NCBI GenBank assembly: GCA_029287965.1
Contig: JARFQC010000246.1
Coordinates: 1 to 9,727 of the forward strand
Direction: 5' to 3'
Length of the DNA stretch: 9,727 nucleotides
DNA from: Arenicellales bacterium
Lineage (GTDB): Bacteria; Pseudomonadota; Gammaproteobacteria; BMS3Bbin11
Position 1 is the first letter of the stretch; every line of letters starts with the position of its first letter. A program made the translations under genes and the position numbers. Below the pieces are notes generated by a model. The model made no database searches and was not told the origin of the DNA. It saw only the letters and a list, made by a program, of their open reading frames with translations. This document shows positions 1 to 6,742 of the stretch, one piece after another.

Positions 1-348
1 GCCTACTACCTGAAGGCACAGAAGATTCGCCGCCTGATTGCCGACGACTTCACCCGGGCATGGACGCAATGCGACGTGATCGCCGGGCCTACTTCGCCCA
101 ACACCGCGTTCAGGCTGGGTGACAAGACTGATGACCCGGTCTCCATGTATCTCAACGACATCTATACCATATCGGTAAACCTGGCCGGGCTGCCTGCCAT
201 GTCCATTCCGGCTGGCTTCGATGCATCCGGCCTGCCCGTCGGCCTGCACCTGATCGGCCAGTACTTTGACGAGGCCCGCCTGCTCAATGTTGCTCACCGC
301 TACCAGCAGACAACGGACTGGCACCTGCGCACACCGGAGGCAAGCTGA
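1..348 (+). CDS. gatA: Glutamyl-tRNA(Gln)/aspartyl-tRNA(Asn) amidotransferase subunit A, C-terminal part
   Basis: The frame is open from base 1 to the TGA at 346-348 and gives the last 115 residues of GatA; the 5' part lies outside the window. GatA is the amidase-signature subunit of GatCAB. It releases ammonia from glutamine (or asparagine) and passes it to GatB, which amidates Glu-tRNA(Gln) or Asp-tRNA(Asn) in the cytoplasm. Visible family features are the opening AYYLKAQKIRRLI segment, the VIAGPTSPNTAF motif, DPVSMYLNDIYT, and the NLAGLPAMSIPAGF / GLPVGLHLIG stretch that closes the amidase fold. The catalytic Ser-cisSer-Lys triad would be upstream and cannot be checked. The stop codon is one base before the gatB ATG, so the two genes are almost certainly co-transcribed. 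An internal GTG at base 76 is not a start, because conserved GatA sequence continues upstream of it. Confidence 0.96.
   Translation, partial: AYYLKAQKIRRLIADDFTRAWTQCDVIAGPTSPNTAFRLGDKTDDPVSMYLNDIYTISVNLAGLPAMSIPAGFDASGLPVGLHLIGQYFDEARLLNVAHRYQQTTDWHLRTPEAS
336..340 (+). promoter_or_regulatory. Shine-Dalgarno of gatB
   Basis: GGAGG lies inside the last codons of gatA, 9 bases before the ATG at 350. It decides the gatB start: the frame is open further upstream to an ATG at 266, but that extension overlaps conserved gatA codons and does not resemble GatB. Confidence 0.8.
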
Positions 349-349
349 C

Positions 350-1783
<1,434 letters not shown>

Positions 1784-1793
1784 TACCTGTTCC

Positions 1794-2414
1794 GTGGCAG
1801 ACGAAACGCCTTCCATCCAGTTCTGCTTCGACTATATCAGCCCGTACAGCTACCTCGCCGCAACCCAGGTTCGAACGCTGGCGGAACGCCTGGACATACC
1901 CGTCACCTGGCAGCCGCTAAACCTGCCCCGCCTGATCAAGCTCTCCGGCAACCTGCCTCCCAGCACGATTCGCAACAAGGCCAGATACCTGCTGCGCGAC
2001 CTGAAGCAGATGGCCGCTCACCTTAACGTACCGTTTCATATGATCCTGCCCGGCGCGTTCGACAGCCGGCCTGCGATTGCCGCCACCCAGGCCCTGAACG
2101 GTGCTGACAGAGAGGAAATGGCCCGTGCCGTGTTCGACGGGCTGTGGGCGGACGGCATCGACTACGGCCGGGAAGACTGGCTGCCGGCACTGCTTGCCGC
2201 GAAGGGCCTGCCCGCTGACCGGGTGCTGGACGCTGACGCGTATTCGCAACAGATGCAGGCCATCAATGACGCCACGGCAGCCGCGCACAAGGCCGGGGCA
2301 TTCGGTGCACCGACATTCTTTTTACAGGGAATGGGACGCAGGCAATTATTCTGGGGCGTTGACCGCATGAACTACCTGGAGCGGGTGGTTGCACAGATAC
2401 GCGCCGGGCAGTGA
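1794..2414 (+). CDS. 2-hydroxychromene-2-carboxylate isomerase-like protein (kappa-GST / DsbA-fold)
   Basis: A 206-residue cytoplasmic protein of the DSBA-like thioredoxin fold (PF01323), HCCA isomerase branch. In the NahD-type enzymes a glutathione-bound active-site serine isomerises 2-hydroxychromene-2-carboxylate during naphthalene degradation. Here the N terminus reads FCFDYISPYSYLAA (residues 10-23), with Ser16 at the catalytic position instead of a CxxC pair, so it is not a disulfide oxidoreductase. GAFGAPTFFLQG carries the cis-proline loop (Pro173), and LFWGVDRMNYLERVV is the typical C-terminal motif (about 185-199). The start is a GTG 10 bases after gatB. No good Shine-Dalgarno is visible, so translation probably depends on gatB. 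The next in-frame ATG would delete the active site. No aromatic catabolism genes lie nearby, so the true substrate is unknown and a general glutathione-dependent role is equally possible. Confidence 0.88.
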   Translation: MADETPSIQFCFDYISPYSYLAATQVRTLAERLDIPVTWQPLNLPRLIKLSGNLPPSTIRNKARYLLRDLKQMAAHLNVPFHMILPGAFDSRPAIAATQALNGADREEMARAVFDGLWADGIDYGREDWLPALLAAKGLPADRVLDADAYSQQMQAINDATAAAHKAGAFGAPTFFLQGMGRRQLFWGVDRMNYLERVVAQIRAGQ

Positions 2415-2434
2415 TGTGGTGTATTAGCACTCTC

Positions 2435-2464
2435 TTGTTGTGTTTGGAGCTAAAACCATATAAA
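2435..2464 (+). promoter_or_regulatory. Candidate sigma70-type promoter for the DUF1302 cluster
   Basis: In the 130-base gap between the isomerase stop and the DUF1302 ATG, TTGTTG (2435-2440) and TATAAA (2459-2464) are separated by 18 bases. The -10 is reasonable but the -35 matches only 3 of 6 consensus positions. The surrounding A/T-rich patch differs from the GC-rich coding sequence. No intrinsic terminator was seen after the isomerase gene, so read-through from gatB is also possible. Confidence 0.35.
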
Positions 2465-2544
2465 AACTGAATCAATACGCGTCTGAATCCCACACGGCGC
2501 GAGACCAATAATAAGCAGCAGTCCGGCAGAGGAGATCAGACGAT

Positions 2545-4314
2545 ATGAGTAATTCTCGCGTAAAATCCTTCCACGCGTTGCCCCGAGCAAGCATGTTAGC
2601 CCTGGCAATTGCCGGTGCGACATCATTCCCTGCACAGGCTTTCGAATTCAGCAGCGGTGAAATGACCGGCAGCCTGGACACGACGATCAGCTATGGTGCA
2701 CGATGGCGAGTGCAGGACCGCGATGAGCGCATCATTGGTATCGCCAACGGGGGCACTGCATACTCGGTCAACGGTGACGACGGCAACCTGAACTACAAGA
2801 AAGGCCTGATCTCCAACGTCATCAAGATTACTCCGGAACTGCTGCTGCAATACCGCAATTTGGGCACTTTCATTCGCGGCACTTATTTCTACGACTTCGA
2901 GGTCATGGATAACGAGACTGAACGAACGCCTCTGTCTCAGGCCGCACTCGATGAAGTCGGCGAGAAAGCTGAGTTGTTGGACGCCTACGTGTTCGGCAAC
3001 TGGGACATCAACGAGAAACCGCTCGACGTGCGCGTCGGTAACCAGGTCGTCAACTGGGGTGAAAGCACATTCATCCAGGGCGGCATGAACAGCATCAACC
3101 CGGTCAACGTCAACCTGCTCCGTGTACCGGGTGCAAGCCTGCGCGAAGCACTCAAACCCGTACCGCGCCTGTGGGCCAACCTCGGTGCGACCGACTCTGT
3201 GTCGCTGGAAGGTTTTTACCAGACCCATTGGCAGGAGACCATTATCGACCCGGTGGGATCCTATTTCAGCACCACTGATCTGGCAGGGCCGGGTGCCGAA
3301 AAAGTCATGCTGGGCTTTGGTTCTGTCCCGGACCTGGTTCCGGCCGGTTCGGGATTGAATGCACCGGTGGGTGTCAGGGTGCCAAAAGGTGAAACCCGCG
3401 AGGCCAAAGACGGAGGAGAATATGGCCTGGCAATGAACTATTTCACTCAGAATGCGACCGAGTACGGCCTCTATTTCGTCAATTATCATAGCCGCCTGCC
3501 GATCATCAGTGCCCGGACCGGCACCCCGCAGGGAGTAGCCGGCGGTGACTACGCCAACAGCGCACGCTACTTTCTTGAATATCCGGAAGATATCAAAATC
3601 CTTGGCGGCAGCTTCAACACAGACCTCGGTACCAGCGGGGCATCGATCCAGGGTGAATTGACATATAAATTCGACGCGCCGCTGCAGATTGACGATACCG
3701 AATTACTCTACGCGGCACTGACACCTATCATCCCGGCACTCGGTGCCGTCAACCAGGTCGGCAGTTTCGGATTTGACGAGGAGATAAGCGGCTTCAAGAA
3801 ACTCGACGTCGCGCAGATACAGAGCACCATCACGCAGGTATTCGCTGATGTCATGGGCGCCAACCAACTGGCTGTGGTCGGTGAACTGGGGCTGACCCAG
3901 GTTATCGACATGCCCAGTTACCAGGAACTGCGATTTGAAGGTCCGGGCTCTTACACATCTGGCAGCCCACTTGCGACGGCTGCGGGGGTCCAGCCTGCGA
4001 CGGAAAAACCGGAGGCCTTCGCGACATCCACCTCCTGGGGCTATCGTATTCGAGGTGTCTGGTCCTACAACAATGCCTTCAGCTCGATCAACCTGAAACC
4101 GCGGCTGGCATGGGCGCACGACGTGGCCGGCACGACACCCGGGCCCGGCGGCAACTTCATCGAGGGACGCAAGGCGGTATCCATTGGTATGGAGGGCATC
4201 TACCAGAACACATGGTCGGCAGACATCGCCTATACGAGGTTCATGGGTGCAGGACGCTACAATCTGCAGAATGACAGGGACTTCATCGGCTTCAATATCA
4301 AGGCATCCTTCTGA
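2545..4314 (+). CDS. DUF1302 family outer-membrane barrel protein
   Basis: A 589-residue protein of the DUF1302 family (PF06980), exported and predicted to sit in the outer membrane as a beta-barrel. The signal peptide has Arg/Lys near the N terminus, a hydrophobic core at about residues 16-28 and a cleavage site after PAQA (residue 32). The conserved block VRVGNQVVNWGES (162-174), followed by INPVNVNLLRVPGASLREALKP and the LEGFYQTHW segment, is characteristic. The chain ends in a terminal phenylalanine (FNIKASF), the usual recognition signal for Bam-mediated barrel insertion. The ATG at 2545 has AGAGGAG 10 bases upstream. It is first in a four-gene same-strand block, 26 bases before DUF1329. 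The biochemical function of the family is not settled. I infer an outer-membrane conduit or receptor for a hydrophobic compound handled by the downstream RND transporter. Confidence 0.9.
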   Translation: MSNSRVKSFHALPRASMLALAIAGATSFPAQAFEFSSGEMTGSLDTTISYGARWRVQDRDERIIGIANGGTAYSVNGDDGNLNYKKGLISNVIKITPELLLQYRNLGTFIRGTYFYDFEVMDNETERTPLSQAALDEVGEKAELLDAYVFGNWDINEKPLDVRVGNQVVNWGESTFIQGGMNSINPVNVNLLRVPGASLREALKPVPRLWANLGATDSVSLEGFYQTHWQETIIDPVGSYFSTTDLAGPGAEKVMLGFGSVPDLVPAGSGLNAPVGVRVPKGETREAKDGGEYGLAMNYFTQNATEYGLYFVNYHSRLPIISARTGTPQGVAGGDYANSARYFLEYPEDIKILGGSFNTDLGTSGASIQGELTYKFDAPLQIDDTELLYAALTPIIPALGAVNQVGSFGFDEEISGFKKLDVAQIQSTITQVFADVMGANQLAVVGELGLTQVIDMPSYQELRFEGPGSYTSGSPLATAAGVQPATEKPEAFATSTSWGYRIRGVWSYNNAFSSINLKPRLAWAHDVAGTTPGPGGNFIEGRKAVSIGMEGIYQNTWSADIAYTRFMGAGRYNLQNDRDFIGFNIKASF

Positions 4315-4340
4315 CAGCGCGCTAGACCGGAGATAAAAAC

Positions 4341-5708
4341 ATGAAACTGCACAAGACAGCACCAATCATCACTGGCCTGGCACTGGCAATTCTGACTGCA
4401 GAGCCCGCTCAGGCCGCGGTATCTGAAAGTGAAGCCGCCAGACTTGGCAAGGACCTGACACCTATGGGTGCCATCATGGCCGGCAATGCGGATGGCAGCA
4501 TTCCAGCCTGGGACGGTGGCATTACGTCGCCACCTGCTGGATTCACACCCGGCGATCACCATGCCGACCCTTTTGCTGCTGACGAACCACTCTACACGAT
4601 CACGGCACAGAATAAGGACCAGTACAAGGACAAGCTGACCGCTGGCCACCTTGCCCTGCTAGAGACCTATCCCGACAGCTACAAGCTCAAGGTTTACCCG
4701 ACTCACCGCAGCGCAGCCCAGCCACAACGCATTTATGACGCAACGAAAGTCAACGCAACGCGGGCCAGGTTGGTCGCCGATGGCAACGGGGTGGAAGATG
4801 CAATCATCGGGGTACCGTTCCCGATTCCAGCCGATGGTCACGAGGTGATCTGGAATCACCTGCTACGCTATCGCGGTGAAACCGTCGGACGCTGGATTGC
4901 CCAGGCCGTACCTACCCGCTCGGGCAAGTACACGCTGGTCAAATTTGAAGACGAATTCGATGTGCTGTATGCCAAACCAGAAGCAAAATTCGAAAACCTG
5001 AACAACGTCATAATTCACTTCAAGCAGAAGGTCATCGCTCCAGCCCGTTTGGCGGGCTTCATCCTGCTCGCACACGAGACCCTTAACCAGGTCGCCCAGC
5101 CGCGCTCCGCGTGGACCTACAACACCGGCCAGCGTCGTGTTCGCCGCGCACCGAACGTCGCCTACGACAATCCCGGCACGGCCTCGGACGGCATGCGCAC
5201 CTCGGACCAGTTCGATATGTTCAACGGTGCCCCGGACCGCTACAACTGGAAGCTGGTTGGCCGCAAGGAAATGATCGTCCCCTACAATGCCTACAAGCTG
5301 CACAGCGATCAGGTCAAGTACAAGGACATCCTGACCCCAAAGCACATCAACCAGGACCTGGCCCGTTATGAACTGCACCGCGTGTGGGTAGTCGATGCCA
5401 CGCTGAAAGAAGGCACCAGCCATATCTATCCACGCCGCACCTTCTACATAGACGAGGACAGCTGGCAGATTCTTGCCGTCGACCAGTATGACCGACGCGG
5501 CAACCTGTGGCGTGTTTCGGAAGGCTTCCCGATTAACTACTTCGATGTGCCGACCCTGTGGTCCACGCTCGAAGTACACACGGATCTGCAGGCCGGCCGC
5601 TACCTGGCCATCGGCCTTGATAACGAAAGCCGCATGTACGACTTCAACCTGAAACGCAACAACAAGGACTTCACTCCGGCCTCGCTGCGACGGCAAGGCC
5701 TGCGCTAA
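4341..5708 (+). CDS. DUF1329 family periplasmic protein (possible LolB-like lipid/hydrophobe carrier)
   Basis: A 455-residue protein of the DUF1329 family (PF07044), close to usual family length. The signal peptide ends in PAQA (cleavage after residue 25 or 26) and has no lipobox cysteine, so the mature protein should be soluble in the periplasm or peripherally attached. Family hallmarks are the mature N terminus with GKDLTPMGAIMAGNADGSIPAW, then WTYNTGQRRVRRAPNVAYDNP, DQFDMFNGAPDRYNWKLVGRKE, HINQDLARYELHRVWVV, RRTFYIDEDSWQI and the final STLEVHTDLQAGRYLAIGL. The ATG at 4341 has GGAG 8 bases upstream. DUF1302 and DUF1329 genes are regularly adjacent in gammaproteobacteria. From memory the fold is related to LolA/LolB-type carriers, which would suit ferrying a hydrophobic molecule between membranes; that role is inference. 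An intrinsic terminator follows the stop codon. Confidence 0.92.
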   Translation: MKLHKTAPIITGLALAILTAEPAQAAVSESEAARLGKDLTPMGAIMAGNADGSIPAWDGGITSPPAGFTPGDHHADPFAADEPLYTITAQNKDQYKDKLTAGHLALLETYPDSYKLKVYPTHRSAAQPQRIYDATKVNATRARLVADGNGVEDAIIGVPFPIPADGHEVIWNHLLRYRGETVGRWIAQAVPTRSGKYTLVKFEDEFDVLYAKPEAKFENLNNVIIHFKQKVIAPARLAGFILLAHETLNQVAQPRSAWTYNTGQRRVRRAPNVAYDNPGTASDGMRTSDQFDMFNGAPDRYNWKLVGRKEMIVPYNAYKLHSDQVKYKDILTPKHINQDLARYELHRVWVVDATLKEGTSHIYPRRTFYIDEDSWQILAVDQYDRRGNLWRVSEGFPINYFDVPTLWSTLEVHTDLQAGRYLAIGLDNESRMYDFNLKRNNKDFTPASLRRQGLR

Positions 5709-5727
5709 GCGAGCCGCAAGCATGGCT

Positions 5728-5731
5728 GGAG
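5728..5731 (+). promoter_or_regulatory. Possible structure-bridged Shine-Dalgarno for the YCF48-like gene
   Basis: GGAG sits directly before the hairpin at 5732-5768. In linear sequence it is 42 bases from the ATG at 5774. If the hairpin folds, the element comes within a few unpaired U residues of the start codon. No other Shine-Dalgarno precedes either candidate start (5774 or 5795). This is an inference from geometry only. The GGAG could instead pair with the U-tract. Confidence 0.25.
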
Positions 5732-5773
5732 AAGCTGCCGGATGAATGCATCGCATTCCGGGCAGCTTTTTTT
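5732..5773 (+). terminator. Intrinsic terminator between DUF1329 and YCF48-like gene
   Basis: The arms AAGCTGCC (5732-5739) and GGCAGCTT (5761-5768) pair perfectly over 8 bp. An inner stem GAATGC (5744-5749) with GCATTC (5753-5758) closes on a 3-base loop, with a small internal loop between the two stems. The 3' arm runs into seven T residues (5767-5773), the classic rho-independent arrangement. It lies 23 bases after the DUF1329 stop and ends exactly where the next ATG begins. It should reduce, though not necessarily abolish, transcription into the YCF48 and MMPL genes. Confidence 0.8.
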
Positions 5774-6742
5774 ATGTCAAAACTCACCGCACCCATGCAG
5801 GTAGTATTCACCAGATATACCGCTGCTGCCCTGCTGCTGGTGGCGTGCCTGCTGCCTGTTGGAACATCAGCCAACCAGGAACGCTCGGAAATTGCGCCAC
5901 TGGCATCACAGTCCCTGTTGCTGGATATCGCCCGGGCAGGCAAGCGCCTTGTGTCCGTGGGCGAGCGCGGTCATGTACTGATCTCCGATGACAATGGCAG
6001 CACCTGGCAGCAAGTCAATGTACCGACACGCAGTCAACTGACGGCAGTATTTTTCACTGATGCCGATCACGGCTGGGCTGTCGGTCATGATGCCGTGATC
6101 CTGCACACGTCGGATGGCGGCAAACAATGGACCCTGCAGCACCGCGACGAGCAGTACGACGATCCATTGCTGGATGTCTGGTTCAAAGACTCGCGCCACG
6201 GTTTTGCCGTGGGTGCCTACGGTATGTTCCTGTCCACCGACGACGGCGGCAAGAGCTGGGATCGCCGCCAGATCTCTGACGACGACTTCCATCTGAATGC
6301 AATTACTGCACTGCCCGGCGGCGAGCTGGTTATGGCAGCGGAACAGGGGCATATCTACCAGTCGCAGGACGCAGGCTACAACTGGAGCGAGCTACCCTCC
6401 CCCTACAGTGGATCCTGGTTCGGCATCATGGCTACCGGCCACGACGAGATAATCATCTATGGACTGCGCGGCCACATGTACCGTAGCTCGGACGGCGGCA
6501 GACACTGGTGCGCTGTCGATACGGGAACCGAAGCCAGCCTGATGGCATCGGCCACAGCATCAGATGGAACGATTATCGTGGTCGGACTCGGCGGGACTAT
6601 ACTGACCAGCCAGGACAACGGGCGAAGTTTCTCGGCAAAGACACGCCAAGACCGCAAGGCGCTGACGGGCATTCTGGTACATGACAAGGATGGCATCGTG
6701 CTGAGCGGTGCCGGCGGTATCAGCATGGACACATTGCGATGA
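5774..6742 (+). CDS. YCF48/HCF136-like periplasmic beta-propeller protein
   Basis: A 322-residue exported protein built from repeats of about 41-42 residues, each carrying an Asp-box (S-x-D-x-G-x-x-W) near residues 71, 113, 155, 197, 238 and 279; in the sixth, Phe286 replaces the Trp. With the flanking N- and C-terminal strands this fits the seven-bladed propeller of the YCF48/HCF136 family. In plants and cyanobacteria that family assists photosystem II assembly, but here it is better read as a generic scaffold or assembly protein. The N terminus is an export signal (core about residues 16-28) with possible cleavage at TSA/N (after 33). A lipobox-like LVAC (22-25) makes lipoprotein processing an alternative. 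The start is uncertain: the ATG at 5774 abuts the U-tract of the terminator and has no Shine-Dalgarno, and a second ATG at 5795 has none either. The 3' end overlaps the MMPL gene by ATGA. Confidence 0.88.
   Translation: MSKLTAPMQVVFTRYTAAALLLVACLLPVGTSANQERSEIAPLASQSLLLDIARAGKRLVSVGERGHVLISDDNGSTWQQVNVPTRSQLTAVFFTDADHGWAVGHDAVILHTSDGGKQWTLQHRDEQYDDPLLDVWFKDSRHGFAVGAYGMFLSTDDGGKSWDRRQISDDDFHLNAITALPGGELVMAAEQGHIYQSQDAGYNWSELPSPYSGSWFGIMATGHDEIIIYGLRGHMYRSSDGGRHWCAVDTGTEASLMASATASDGTIIVVGLGGTILTSQDNGRSFSAKTRQDRKALTGILVHDKDGIVLSGAGGISMDTLR

Noticed and set aside
266..349. Extended N terminus of gatB from an ATG at 266
   Set aside because: It overlaps conserved gatA codons, does not match GatB, and lies upstream of the GGAGG that serves the ATG at 350.
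2623..3489. 288-residue minus-strand frame opposite DUF1302
   Set aside because: No signal peptide, domain or ribosome-binding site; it is a shadow of the plus-strand gene.
4863..5756. 297-residue minus-strand frame opposite DUF1329
   Set aside because: It lies opposite conserved DUF1329 motifs and has no independent support; its start lies within the terminator hairpin region.
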